Positions 10,466 to 22,967 of a stretch of DNA of 64,000 nucleotides are shown one piece after another. Position 1 is the first letter of the stretch. Each line of letters opens with the position of its first letter. Source of the stretch: Lindgomyces ingoldianus (lineage: Eukaryota; Ascomycota; Dothideomycetes; Pleosporales; Lindgomycetaceae); contig NW_022985219.1 in the NCBI RefSeq assembly GCF_010093535.1, positions 116,167 through 180,166 on the forward strand, written 5' to 3'. Under the pieces are notes generated by a model. It saw only the letters and a program-made list of their open reading frames with translations, did no database searches and was not told where the DNA came from. The position numbers and the translations under genes are program-made.

Positions 10466-11932
10466 ATGTATCGAGCACTCGTCTTCGCTTCTTCCCTTCT
10501 CGCCCTGGCCCAAGGCCAATTGGTTGGCAAAGAGCAGACGGAAACCCACCCAGGTATGACCTGGCAGTCATGTTCTTCAAAGGGTAGCTGCACCACCAAG
10601 AACGGCAAGGTAGTATTGGACGCCAACTGGCGCTGGCTTCACACCAAGACTGGGTTAGTTTTATAGATTCTCACTCATAGTGAGAGTACTCCTAACTTGC
10701 ACTAGGTACACGAACTGTTACACGGGCAACGAGTGGAACGCAACCCTCTGTGCCGATAACAAGGCGTGCGCGAGCAACTGTGCCCTTGATGGAGCTGACT
10801 ACAAGGCTACTTACGGCATCACCGCGAGCGGTAATTCCTTGAAGTTGACGTTTGTCACGAAGGGATCCTACTCCACCAATATCGGTTCCCGCACCTACCT
10901 AATGAAGGACGACTCCACGTATGAGATGTTCAAGCTCTCTCCAGACCAGGAGTTTACTTTTGACGTGGACCTATCGAACCTTCCATGTGGGCTGAACGGT
11001 GCTCTGTACTTTGTCTCTATGGACGCCGATGGTGGCATGAAGAAGTACTCTACGAACAAGGCAGGTGCCAAGTACGGAACTGGATACTGCGACGCCCAGT
11101 GCCCACGTGATCTTAAGTTTATCAACGGAGAGGTATGAATCCTTCTGAAGATTGAAACGGGCCACAGAAAGACTCACATAACGTATAGGGAAATGTCGAA
11201 GGATGGACCAAGTCATCCAACGACCAGAATGCTGGTGTCGGCGGCCACGGCTCCTGCTGCGCGGAGATGGATATTTGGGAGGCCAACTCCGTGTCCACTG
11301 CCGTTACTCCTCACTCCTGCTCCACCATTGAGCAAAGCCGATGCGAAGGCGACAAATGTGGCGGAACTTACTCTGCTGAGCGCTATGCAGGTGTTTGCGA
11401 CCCTGATGGCTGCGATTTTAACTCCTACCGCATGGGAGACAAGACCTTCTATGGTAAAGGCAAGACAGTTGATACCAGCAAGAAGTTTACCGTCGTCACT
11501 CAGTTCGTTGGCTCAGGCGCAAACATGGAGATCAAGCGTTTCTACGTTCAAGACGGCAAGGTTATTCCCAACTCCATGTCCCAGATTGCTGGTGTCGACG
11601 GCAACTCCATCACGACCAAATTCTGCGACCAGCAGAAGCAGGTCTTTGGCGACACCTACACCTTCAAGGACAAGGGTGGCATGGCCAACATGGCCAAGGC
11701 TCTCCAGCAAGGCATGGTTTTGGTTATGTCACTTTGGGATGACCACTACTCTAACATGCTCTGGCTTGACTCCACCTACCCGACGGACAAGGATCCTAGC
11801 GTTCCCGGAATTGGCCGTGGTGAGTGCGAGACTACCTCTGGTGTTCCTGCCGACGTTGAGTCCAAGTCTGCTTCTGCTTGGGTGACCTACTCTAACATCA
11901 AGTCCGGTCCTATCAACTCCACCTTTGGTTAG
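10466..11932 (+). CDS. GH7 cellobiohydrolase (cellulase), catalytic domain only
   Basis: Three exons, 10466-10653, 10706-11132 and 11189-11932, encode 452 aa. Introns of 52 and 56 bp use donors GTTAGT and GTATGA; the first has a clear CTAAC branch. Residues 1-17 are a signal peptide ending ALAQG, and the mature enzyme would start with Gln18. The GH7 catalytic motif EMDIWE lies at 231-236, with E231 as nucleophile, D233 as helper and E236 as acid/base in this retaining family. Regions such as [18 protein letters not shown] and the Cys pattern match the cellobiohydrolase I branch rather than endoglucanases. The protein ends soon after the catalytic core (INSTFG), with no linker and no CBM1. It should release cellobiose processively from cellulose chain ends outside the cell. 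A long open frame at 11193-11885 in another phase is a shadow. Confidence 0.95.
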
Positions 11933-12879
11933 ATATAGACAGTTCTTCTAGAGTCAAGATTCAAGAAATTGAATAGAAAAGCAAGGCGGAAGAATGCGGA
12001 GAATGATGATAGAGGAGGCTGGCTATAGCCCTGTAGAGATGCGAACTTATGTTCACAAAATTCACCTGCTCCTGTAAATATTTTGTGACCATTTGAATCA
12101 TGTAGAACATAAAAGAGTATCTGGAGACAGAAATTTGCATTCTAAATGCCCTCCTTTATTCTAGCAAGGTGCTTAACAGATCAACTCCATTTTAATTACG
12201 TTCAACGTTATGTGGTACCATGGTGTACAGACTATGTTCATGAACGCTAACTTGGGCACTAAATTTTATTAGCGATTAACTCCGAGGGGAAAACGAAGTC
12301 CATTGAAATCAATTTCCGCTTTTGGGCCTGAGCAAGCACGTAGGCTAAGTGTTGGCCCGAAAATAAGACAACCGGTGTCCTAGATTCGGGCCACTCCACT
12401 TCTCAATGGCTCAGTTCTTCGGACATGGCGCAATTCTTGACTCCAGTGTCACTTATTCAGGCCTTTAAGTTCATCTAGACTTTCCTTTGAAAATAACCAG
12501 CAAATTGATATTGATAAGGTATGCTATGCTTAACCTACAGGGATCTTCACCCATTTTTGGCACTTTTTCAATTTCAGCCTCGACTTCGTGCAGTTCACGG
12601 GGAGCCCCATACGCCCTAACAATCCAATTTTTCATAAATTCTTTCGATTTCTCTCTCTTAAAATGCTAGCGTTTCCTTATCAGCAGTAATATAGAGGATA
12701 GGATTATTCTCACTTTCATAACTAGTAATATAAGGAAGGAAGAATGCCACAGATGTTAGATAAATAGCAGATCCAAAGTTTTTACAAGAACTATGAGGAT
12801 TTACAACAGGAGTTAGCCTATATTTTGGTAGCTTAGATATACCACTGTTATTCCTCACTGGCGTGATGATGCGCTGAAG
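11933..12879. other. 3' flank of GH7 and AT-rich spacer
   Basis: The cellulase 3' region is followed by increasingly AT-rich sequence. A minus frame at 12658-12858 (66 codons) has no recognisable domain. The stretch ends at the 8-bp target duplication of the hAT element. Confidence 0.5.
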
Positions 12880-12887
12880 GATATAGA
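12880..12887. repeat. Left 8-bp target-site duplication of the hAT element
   Basis: GATATAGA sits directly before the CAGCG end and is repeated exactly at 15967-15974 after the right end. Confidence 0.9.
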
Positions 12888-15800
12888 CAGCGTGCCCAAT
12901 AGGCCGTACTACTGACAGTACTGAGTACGGTGTACGGTTGATTTAGACCGTACAAACGTACAGCAATCTTCTGTCAGTGCGTACAATAGCTGTTGCCCTA
13001 AGTACTGTCTATAGTACAGTGTACAGTTAGCATTTTAGGATAGCTTATAAGGCTTAATTTAGTGTTTTAAAGAGCTCTTACTAGAGAAGCTGCTATAAAG
13101 GGCTAATTAGTAGAAAATTTTATGTGTAACACTAATTTAGCTACTTAAAAGAGACTTTACTTACCTATCTAGATAGTATAGCTTATTAAAATTAGAATAA
13201 TGCCTATTACTAACTACTTTTTATTATAGAATTGCTTATTTACACGCTTTATAGCCTTACAGGCCTTATTAAGTTAATCTAGTGTTGCTGTTATACACTT
13301 TATAAAGTCTTAAAAGCTTAAAAAATTAAAAGTAATCTATAACACTTTTACTAGCTTATTTTATAAAGCTACACTACTTGCTAGTAATAAGTAATTAAAG
13401 AAGTACTTAAAGAAGTGTAATTATAATGCTAGCACTAAGTTTAAAATTAACTAGAGTAATATATAGCTATTAGATTTAAAAAAGACTTTACTAGCTATGT
13501 AATTAGGTTACTAAGTAAAAAATAAGAAAATAATAAAAAGTAACTATAAAGTCTTAAAAGTGTAGCTTTATAAAGCAGATTTAATGCTATATAAAAAGTA
13601 AAGTAAAGTTATACACCTTTAGCTCTACTATTAGTGCTATAAGTAACATTATAAAAGCGCTATAAAGGTAGTTAATAGTTATAACTATATAGTAAAGCAT
13701 TTATAAAAAGAGTATAAAGTTAATGTTAATAAAAAGCTTTTACTTAATAGCTCTTAGGCTCTTTAGCACCTATAAAAGGTAGCTAAAGTAGAAGTAGTAA
13801 GCTTATTACATAGGCTATCTTATACACCTTAGCAGGAAGGCCCTCTGCGCAGTGCCCTAGTAGATTAGGTTATAGTGCAGGATTAATTATTTAAAAACAC
13901 TATTTTTATAAAAACCTAAGGCCTTATTAGCTAAAATTACATAGATCTTCTTACTACTTTTTTATAATTATACACTATGCTTTTTACTAATATTTAGAAT
14001 GCATTTATGCAGCAGAAGTAGAAGATTTTAATAGTACTAAATTTAGCATTATTAAAAATTATGTTAAGTGTAGATATGTAAAGTAGTAGAAATTACTTTT
14101 TGTTTTTTATAGTAGTAGCTTATTTTATTAGTAAGTGTATACAGGCTACTATTACTACTTTTCTATAACACTAACTTTGCTAGATGCCTTGCATAAATAA
14201 TAAGATCTTTTTATTAGATTTAAAAACTTTTATAGTAACTATACTAAAAGTATATAAGCCTTTAAAGTAGCTACTACTATTATTAAATATAATATTATAT
14301 TAAAATTTAGTTACTTTATTAGAAATAACATGTTAAATAATAATAATAAGCTTATCTAAAGCCTTAATAATTACTTAAATCTGCTGTATAAGCTTAATAA
14401 GCAGCACTAAATCTACTACGCTAGCCACACTATCTAGGTAGTTATAAAGGCTATTATATATAGTAAAGGTGTTACTAAATTTAAGCAGGAGCTTACTAGA
14501 GCTACTCTCTATAATTAATTTAAGCTATATAAAAAGCGCAGTGTTGTTAGGCGTCTCTATAACTTTATAAACAGCATTCTAGCCTTACATAAGCGCATAA
14601 GGCTTTTTAACACTATACAGAGAGACCTAGCTAAAGAGGACCTTATTTAGAAGTTTAGTACACTTAATCTTATACATAATAGTAAAGTACACTAGCACTT
14701 AGTATATCTTATGCTTCTATGCTGCTTTAAGCTTAAAGAGGTAATTAGCTACTTCTAAAAGTAATAAAAAAGCTTTTTTAATGCTAAGAATAAAGCTTAC
14801 TATGCTAGATTTAACACTTTATTAAATCTTATAACTAAAGATAATTAAAATAAGATTAAGCACCTTATAGGCTTTTTAAAAAAGTTTTATTAAATAATAA
14901 AAAAACTTAAAGGTAATAGCTTATCTAGCTTACTTTAGCAAATAATTATAAAGCTATAGTGCCTCTAAATTTACTTTAATTAGATAGGTAACACTTTTAC
15001 TAATAAGCCTAGCTTTTTTTACTTTAAAAGTGCTATTTAGTTTAGCTATTAGAAGCTTATAACTTACTAAAGTAAGCTAATTCTTAAGCTTTTAGCCTTA
15101 TATTATATAGTAGCAACTATACTTTATTCTTAGCTGTAATTACTGTAGTTTTAAACCTACTAGCGCTATTATAAAGCCTAGATTAATAAAGTAACTTAGT
15201 TAATAAAAATAATTTTTACACAGTACATAAATACTAAAAATAAAAATAAAGATAAAAATAAAAATAAAGCTAAAGCTTTATTTTTAAGGTGTTATAAACT
15301 ACTTAGTAGTAACTATTATAACATTAATTATAAGAACTATCTTACTGTTAACCTCTCTCTTATAATAAATAAGTGCTTATATAAGTGTAAAAGGCTATTA
15401 AATAAGCTGTAATTTTACTATAATGCTATACACCTTAATCTCTACAAGAATTACTTATTACTATATAGAGATCCTCTATAGTAGTAGCTTACTAGAGGTA
15501 AATTAAGCTATTTTATTTTTTATAAGATTACTTTTAATTTTTTTACTATTCTAGCTACAAGCTGTAAGTATAAGAGGTGTTTTAGTGCTACTAGCTATAC
15601 TATAACTAATAATTATAATAACCTATTAGGTGCAATAATTAAGGCTATACAGCTGCAGAAGCACTAGATTAAACACTAAATAGTAAGGAGCAAGCTCCTA
15701 GCTCTAGCTGCTCACGTTACTAGGGAAAATAGCCTTATAGGGAGCTATTAGGCCTTTAACTCTGCCTCTCTTATAGTATAGTGTATTAATAGTTACAACG

Positions 15801-15966
15801 TACATTAATTGTACAGTACTACCTATACAGCTTATTTTAAACAGTGCAGTTACTGTCTGTACAGCTGCCTCTCCTCCTCACGACCGTACGTACGTACAGG
15901 CAATCTCGTCCGTACAGGCCTCAAAATCTCCTAATCGTACAGTAGTACGGACTGTTGGGCACGCTG
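12888..15966 (+). mobile_element. hAT-superfamily DNA transposon, 3079 bp, RIP-degraded
   Basis: Terminal inverted repeats start CAGCGTGCCCAA and match over 26 bp with two mismatches. They are flanked by a perfect 8-bp duplication GATATAGA at 12880-12887 and 15967-15974. An 8-bp duplication with a CAGNG start is the hAT signature. The interior is AT-saturated and has no open frame. Conceptual translation on the plus strand nevertheless still shows hAT transposase traces. Near 15101-15200 there is a region like the YY-ATxLHP...W segment with stops at expected Gln, Arg and Trp positions. Near 15540-15690 there is the C-terminal dimerisation region (ILATSCKYKRCFSA, then TNN..NLLGA, then AIQLQKH). 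The terminal ~130-280 bp keep GTAC-rich motifs and higher GC. The element cannot make transposase now, but its ends appear complete. Confidence 0.9.
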
Positions 15967-15974
15967 GATATAGA
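15967..15974. repeat. Right 8-bp target-site duplication of the hAT element
   Basis: This is an exact copy of 12880-12887, in the same orientation, directly after the right terminal inverted repeat. Confidence 0.9.
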
Positions 15975-17145
15975 TTAGCAGGAACTAACGTAGCGTCTCC
16001 CGAGGTTCTATCACGGCATCAACAGACCGGCAAATACATCGAAGATTTCAGAGCACGCGATTCAGGATCAAACCCTTCAGAAGACCCCACTCAGCCGCGT
16101 GAACTCTTGTAATCCTCGCTAGCGCAGCGTAGATTCATGCGAGTAGACTGCTGTGAGAGAATTTAATCGCGATCAGACATAAAAAATGAGGGATGTGTCG
16201 ATTCCGCAGATTCCGGCATAGTGTATCCTGTGCTATAGACTGTAGTATAAACTCCTGGCGAGAATGCCCTCGCAGGGTTTCCTATGAGACGTGCTATTGC
16301 GCCGCCTTGGATTCAGCGCTACCAACGAGGTGTAGTACAATTGGGCGATTTTAAGGCCTGTACAGGTGATATTTTGAGTATGTTTGTACAGCAGGGAGGA
16401 GGAGAGATTAGTGTACGTATTGTATCTGTTATGACTCACATCATCTGTACACGTACAATTTTCTATATAATACACATCTAACTTCGTAATTGAGGCCGAA
16501 AGCCACAAAGCACGCATCACAGGATAGCAGGAATTCTGAACTCTGTTATCAAAAATTTCGAGCGAGAATGGGCTGCAAGTCTCCTAAAAAAAATGGGACT
16601 GATTAACAGAATTTGGACTTTGAGGTGAGTTGAGGGTGAGCAACGTGAGCTGTAGCGGTTTACAGCTTGAGCAGAGGTTGAGACGAAGTTCTCGCATGAG
16701 CTGAGTAGGGGTCATAGGCCTACTATATACTGTACGAAAAAGGAGCTAGCCCTAATAAGTGAATACCGCAGTACATGGGTATAGTATCGCGTGAGACACG
16801 TGCGACAGAAGTTGAGCCGGACGTAATTTTTTTTTATCATAGCTATTTACAACTCTCCTAATATAGATTGTATTAGGGACGCGCTAGCGGATTTACAGCT
16901 ACTAAAACCAAAATAATAATAATTAATATTTCTATCATATTTAAAACGTATAGTGGTTAGAAAACTTAGCTATTAAAACGTTGGTAAAATAGTTACGTTT
17001 CAACAGAACGTAGCAATAAAGAATAAAAAGAAATAACAAGTAAATGAATGGCTAAAGAAAAATCTAGTGTTGTATACTCTTACCGCTACCTTTAAAGGTT
17101 TTCTAATAACTAGTAGTTATAGAGAATAGATTGTAGTATTTCTTT
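15975..17145. other. Spacer between the hAT element and the STAND-TPR gene, partly AT-rich
   Basis: No gene is supported. Short overlapping frames occur at 16233-16520. Near 16788-16812 a GTGAGACACGTGCGACAG stretch resembles the CACGTG-containing repeats at 22 and 25 kb and may be a fragment of the same family. From about 16830 the sequence is AT-rich up to the 3' end of the next gene. Confidence 0.45.
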
Positions 17146-20100
17146 CTACACTTCTTTTACTATTACACCTTTCCTTTTCAGCTGTCTGACCTTTTCTTCA
17201 GCCTCTTCAGCCTTTGCGGGCCTTGCTGCTAGATTGGAATTGTATCCTCTTACAGCCTTCTCATACCACCAAAGCGCCGACTCTTCATACTCTAAAGCAT
17301 CGTAGATCTCTGCAAGATCTAGAGCCGCCGCCAGAGTATCCTCATCTAACGGCCCCATTTTAGCCTCAAACCCCTCAGCGCAGGCCTTCTGTATCTCTAG
17401 CGCAGTGTCAATCTCTCCAAATTCTAGCTTAATCGAGCACAGTACGCTCATGGTACGCAGCTCTTGCCTTTTTGCCTCAGCATCTGGGCTGCGCTGGAAA
17501 CCTGCCAATGCTTGTTGCGTCCACCGCAAGGCCTCTTGTGAATTGCCTAGCTGGAGATGCAAGTTTCCTATCCTGCGCATGCAGCACAGCGCGCTGATTG
17601 TATCGAGCTCGGAGCTATGTTTGTATTCGCGAAGGGCCTGTTCAAACGCGGCGATAGCCGCGTCCAAGTTGCTCTCGTTCTCATGTGCCGTGCCCATGCG
17701 GATTAGGGCGCCAAGTTTCCAAGATTCATCATCTTCGCTGTCGACAAGAATCTGCAGATACGCAACGGCGGCCTTATTATTGTAAAGCTCAAGATGTGCG
17801 TCCCCAATTCCGGAGATCGCTTCGTGCCGGATACTGAGCAGATCAGGCGTCTCAGGAAGGCATTGGGTAGCCTCTAAGGCTTCTTCAAGAAGGCTCAACG
17901 CTTCGTATTGCATGTGCTGTCTTTGGTGAACCTCCGCTAGTTTCATGAGAAGACGGACGCCCATGGGCTCACTTCTGTCAAGGAGCTGGCGGATCAGTTC
18001 GCGCTGCTCCTCAAGGTCGTTCAGCGTGTCGGTTTCTTGGTGGATTTTGATGCAGATATTATGGATCTCGATAGGGGTGTTCTCAAGTAAGAAGTGGTCT
18101 TTAGGGAGAGAAGCCTGGGCCTCATCTTGAACCTGTTGAAGAATATTTAGCGCTTCATGATTCTTGCCTTGCTGTGCATTGATGCAACCCATTCTCCTTA
18201 ACGCTACTAGGCGCGACTCTGTATCGACGCTCTCTCCAAGGTCCATGAGTCTTTTGGACCATACTAGAGACCGCTCATTCTGACCATTTTCCCACGTGAC
18301 AAAGCCCAGCTGGAAGATGATCTCAATGATCGATTTATCTGTAGCTGGCAGTGCTTTCTCCTTGACCGCTAGAGCGCGCTGAAAGTATTCTATGGCACAG
18401 TCAAACCTTTCGAACGCCAAGTTTGCATTGGCGACATCTACAGCCGCCTCCACGGTCTTCTCGTGCTCCATCCCGAGCTCTCGTTCATAAATCTTAAGCA
18501 CCTTTTCGAACCACGAAAGCGCATTCCCACACATGTCGAGCTGCTGGTAGCACATGGCGATATTGCTCATAACAATGGTTCCGGCTGTCGCATTTCCCTT
18601 CTCCTCATTCTGGATCCCCTTGAGCGTAATGAAGTAGAAGTCCAAAGCTTCACGCCATTCATCTATATCCCAGTACGACTCTGCAAGCTGCGATGCCGTC
18701 GCCGTTGTCGTGCTATGAATTTCTCCATACTTCATCTGCTGTCCCTCGAACGCTTCACGTAGTAGAGGAATTGCCTTCTTAGTCTCACCTTGCGCACGAT
18801 ATACTGCCGCTAAATGAGCCTTGGAGCTAAAGACTGTAGGGTGGTTCGGACCGTCCCTTTGGATGCGATCCTGCAAGACTTCTTCGTGCAGTTCCGTGGC
18901 CACCTCGTACGCACCTTCCTTTTGACAAATTGTGGCGAGTTTAAATTTCGCCGAGAGTGTGGTTGGGTGCTTCTGCCCGTACTTGGAGGTACATTCGTCG
19001 ATACCTCGTTGGACGAATTCCTTCGCCTTTTTCAGATCAGCGAGTTCCTCGTGGACTTCTGCGATCTGAAGAATTGTGCAGACGGTATGAGGGTGGTTCT
19101 CGCCTAGCTTGATTGTGCGGCCTTGCAGCGCCCTGGTTAAATACCGGAGAGCCGTTACTGGCTCCGATCTCTTGAGGTAACAAACACCCAATTCATGAAC
19201 AGTCTGGAGAGACGTGGGGTGTGTCCGCCCAAATATAATTTCCTGCCCATGCAGGGCTTCAAGGAACCAAGAAATCGCAGGCTCGAGTTGCTTGTGGCGC
19301 TCATAGGCGTCACCAAGTTTGCACATAACACTCAGAGTTTCGGGGTGGTGATTACCGTGCATGGTGCGGACCTCTTCTAGTTTGATTTCATACGCGTCGA
19401 TTTCTGGATACGATGATGCTGGAGGGGTGCCATCTGCAGACGGCTGGAAGTTTGTAGAATCCATAGATTCCTCTGAGCCTTGTTCTGTGTCCTGAATAGC
19501 GCGTTTTATATCCTGAATAGCCATCCGACTCTCCTTGGTTAGGCGGTGGTCAGAGCCTAATTTAGTTTCCCTTATATCAAGGAGGGCAAGGTACTCCGAC
19601 AACACTAATTGAGCTAAGGGCAACCCTGTATCCGTATTTCCGAGGTGAAGATGAATTTTTGCTATATCGGCTTGGATTGCCAAAGCAGCTGTGGAGCCCC
19701 CCTTAGGCATTTGTCGGTATTTCAGGAGGATTGACCCGTACTCTTGTAAGGCTACCTCCGATTCGCCAGTTTTGTTAAGCATACGGGCAATTCTGGTGGC
19801 GGTTGGCAAAATAGATGGATGATTAGGCCCCAGAGCGTCGTTATTTTCTCTTCCGGCGAGTGACTGCTGATAGTAATCCAAAGCGTTTTGCCATCGTGAC
19901 TGTATCTCAAAGACACTGGCAATGATATCAAGGGTGTTCAGGGTCATGAGATGGGTTGGCCCTAGAAGAATTTCCTGCGCTGCCAGTGCTTGGTGGTAGT
20001 ATTCAAGTGCAGGCTCTAGTTGATCGGCGTTTTGATACGCTTTCCCTAGCGCTTGCGCTGCCATAGCACTCTCTATACTTGATAGTCCCGAAGCGGCAGC

Positions 20101-21104
20101 CTCCTTGGCCGATAAGTCCTTAATCAGCGTACCAATGCTGCCAGGTACTGTCGCTAGAGAACCCGATGAAACACTTGGGGAGCGCTGAGTAACTCTAGAA
20201 CCAACAATGGCAGCATTTTGTGCATTCAATATTTGGGTTCTATGCTGGATATTGTCTCCTGCAGGTCCATTGGACTTGCCACAAGCTAGTGCCTTATCAA
20301 ATCGACGGGCCAGGTCCGAGACGGAGGGTTGCCCATTGCCCAATTCGGAGCTGACATCCGATACTGATGCTACTGACAATTTGCGGGTGAAAATGGAGCT
20401 TGAATCACTAGGCCCCCGACTAGCAATGGAGGAGGTGGAGCTCGGAGAGACTGGGGCCTCGGAAATCTCGTTGGAACCATTGCTACTTCTGAGCGAAACA
20501 AGATATGACTCTAGAGCCTTCCGGATGTCAAGGAGCTCCTTTTTGATTTGACTGCTATCAGCGCTGTCAAGAGTTAGTGACAACATAAGTCTCATTGCTC
20601 CGGTTGAAGAGGCTAACCTTGCGGAGACGTTGAGTATCAGTGCCAAAGATTTCTTTTGCGCCTGAAGTCGATATAGGATTGCCTGAATTTGCTTCTCGCT
20701 AAAGAAGTAACGGTATCGCATCTGCAAGGCAGCTCTTTTCCCCTTTGCAGCGTTGGATGGGATTAATGTGGTAATGAGGACATTTAGTTCATCCAGTGTG
20801 GTTTGCGAGTCCTCAATGATGGAGCGTATTTGCGTCGCAATCTCGGCATTCATAAGGTCGCTATCTTGAGCCCCATTGACAACCTGGCCCACTCTCTCAA
20901 TGACAGCTTGCACCGAGCTGTACTCTTGGTGCAAGTTCTCAATGCCCTTGGGGGCTCCCCTGACAACAGAGAGCACATTGCGAAAAACAACTGCGACGGC
21001 GCGACTGGTGGAAACTGGATATCGTTTAGCAGATTCGTGTAAGAGAAGTGGTGTAGGGACTTACGAAGAGTGAGCACTGAAGCCGCCACAGAAATGGGCT
21101 CCAT
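17146..21104 (-). CDS. STAND-like N-terminal domain fused to a tetratricopeptide array, without an NTPase
   Basis: Two exons, 21065-21104 and 17146-21014, flank a 50-bp intron (21015-21064; donor GTAAGT, branch GCTAAAC, acceptor CAG) and give 1302 aa. The short first exon encodes MEPISVAASVLTL, the hallmark start of the fungal STAND N-terminal domain. The next ~140 residues are its helical continuation, with a GAPKGIENL motif. A Ser-rich linker (about 180-260) follows. From about residue 300 to the C-terminus the protein is a nearly continuous series of kinesin-light-chain-type TPRs, e.g. YYQQSLAGRE, GPNHPS, GRTHPTSLQTVHELG. No P-loop, NACHT or NB-ARC motif is present between linker and TPRs, where most fungal NLR-like proteins carry one. 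A cytoplasmic sensing or scaffold role is inferred. An acceptor at GCAG 24 bases further into the exon is also frame-compatible. Confidence 0.85.
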
Positions 21105-22959
21105 GACGAAACAGTAATACACCCAGCGAAGCTCTCGAGAAAATAGAGTTGGGGGAGGGCAAGGACTAGGGGAAGGAGACTATGGATACAGCATACAGAG
21201 ATGAGAGATGGTAGAGCCTGCCCGAAATGTCCAGTGGCAGCGTGGATACTTTGATGGGCCATGTGTACATAAATGGGGCGACGTGGAGACGACTGTCGGT
21301 CCGCCTTGGGAGCCTGGGACGCCCGACGAGCCTGGTGAGCCTAGGAAGGCGAATACTGGGAGGTTGCGAGTGGTGGAGAAGGTACTAGCCAGCTCGCTAT
21401 GAAGAGCCGACGTCGCCAAAGCCGCCGAATTGGCCAATCAGAAGGCGTGTAGCTGACTTCCACTTCACAGAGATATACCCAGCCTCCACCACCGATCCGA
21501 AGACAATAGCAACAACAAATCATGCATAGCGCATCTCGTAAAACAAAGGTAGTGCAGCATCGTGAATGGTTTCAGCTCTTAGTATTGCGAAATCTACTGC
21601 CTGTGTAATTCTATTGATTATTAAAGCCTTTAGCCTCTCCCAACCACGAAACCTTCCGAACGGGACTATATGGTATAAGAGTAATATTACGTAGTCAACT
21701 GGCTTTGTACGCCAGCCTTTTGACAGAGCGCGTCATTGGGCTCACTTTACAACGCCTGGACGGACGACGTCCTGCCTCGTAGTGACTTAGTCGCGTCTAT
21801 TGCCCTTGAAATCACCCTTCTCAACCAAGCTAGCAAGCGCTTCAGTCGCGAAGATACGTACCAGGAAAAGTGTCACCAGCAATAGACGGCTCAAGGCGTT
21901 GCCGCGAAAGTGTTGTATCGCACGATTAAAGCTGATGGGTAGAGCGTATATGGAGTTGCGAGAAGTGAATTAGGTGGTGATAGCCAAACTAGGTCGACAG
22001 CTCGGAGGTGGATAAAATTGTCCTAGTATTAATATAGTAGGTGCTCGGACTAAGTAGGGTTATGGTGTGACTTATGGACCCACCTTCACCCTCGATATAG
22101 TGTCACGTGAAACAAAGTCACGTGCGGAATTTTCTCCGTTAGGAGCGCAACGGTCAATTCATGGCCCATTTCGGCCTTGCTATTGGGAATTTAATCCAAC
22201 TCCACGATCTTGAGGGCGCACGTCTATATTTTCTTAACCTTCTAAACAAGATTGAGGAAACTTCAACTTAAGTACCCTCCGTTTCCGATTACGTTTTCCT
22301 TGTTTTTCGGAGTCCATTAGGCTGAGAGTTCCTATGGGCCAACTGACTGCTGAATGCCAGAAGCGCTAGGTGAATTTGATCACCGATCTCGGAAACGCAG
22401 AGAAGTCGCTGACAACATACTTCGCTAATCTAGAGAGGCATAAGTTCTGTATTGAGGCTGACCATCTCATCACGACTGGGAATTAGATTCTGTATATGAC
22501 GAAGGTTAGGAAAAAGCGTCTGCAAAGATTTGCCACATTCCTATCAGTCGACGAGCTACTGTGGAGTCAGTACGTCTTTCATTTCACTTCTGCGACGATG
22601 AAGAAATTGGACGAAGGGAGCAATCAACACACTGTTTTATTTAACGTTCTGTAAGATGGACAATATGGAGTGACGACCGCCATGGTAGATTGCAATGGTA
22701 TATCTCGAAAACATTCATCTCGCAATGTCAGGGCCAAATGTTGTTGGCGGATGATCTGTCAGAGAAACAAAAGGAACGCACCAACAAGAATCTTGTTTGG
22801 TATGACAAACAGTACCTTTGGGTGAGCAGGGTAATCCTACAGGAGGATGGATATGTGTAGCTAGATCTTCTGCTACATGATTCAGAAGACTAACTTTACT
22901 GCGCGAGAAAGTAAGGCGCCCAACCCCGCCTGCAGTAACTTCGCTCCTATCAAACGTGC
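21105..22959. other. 5' flank of the STAND-TPR gene, then decayed repeat and coding debris
   Basis: The first ~500 bases probably hold the promoter of the TPR gene. From about 21950 to 22130 lies the left copy of a dispersed repeat (see that entry). From about 22340 a frame readable across several stops has protein-like composition (e.g. RKKRLQRFATFLSVDELLW) but no family I can name. It looks like the front part of a dead gene or retroelement that the TIR element at 22968 has split. Confidence 0.4.
21950..22130. repeat. Left copy of a dispersed repeat, possible old LTR
   Basis: Shared blocks with 24865-25045 include AATTAGGT, CTAGGT, GGACCCAC(C/A)TTCACCCT, and a pair of CACGTG boxes spaced ~11 bases apart (GTCACGTGAA ... 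TCACGTGCG). Both copies have the same orientation and are ~2.9 kb apart, so they could be the LTRs of an old element. No exact ends or target duplication were found. Confidence 0.45.
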
Positions 22960-22967
22960 GAACCGTA

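Noticed and set aside
11193..11885. 230-codon open frame overlapping the third GH7 exon
   Set aside because: It is a shadow in another phase; the GH7 frame carries the catalytic motif and correct intron phases.
16207..16530. 9-bp inverted TATCCTGTG pair suggesting a small transposon
   Set aside because: Too short, no target duplication and no similarity beyond the 9 bp.
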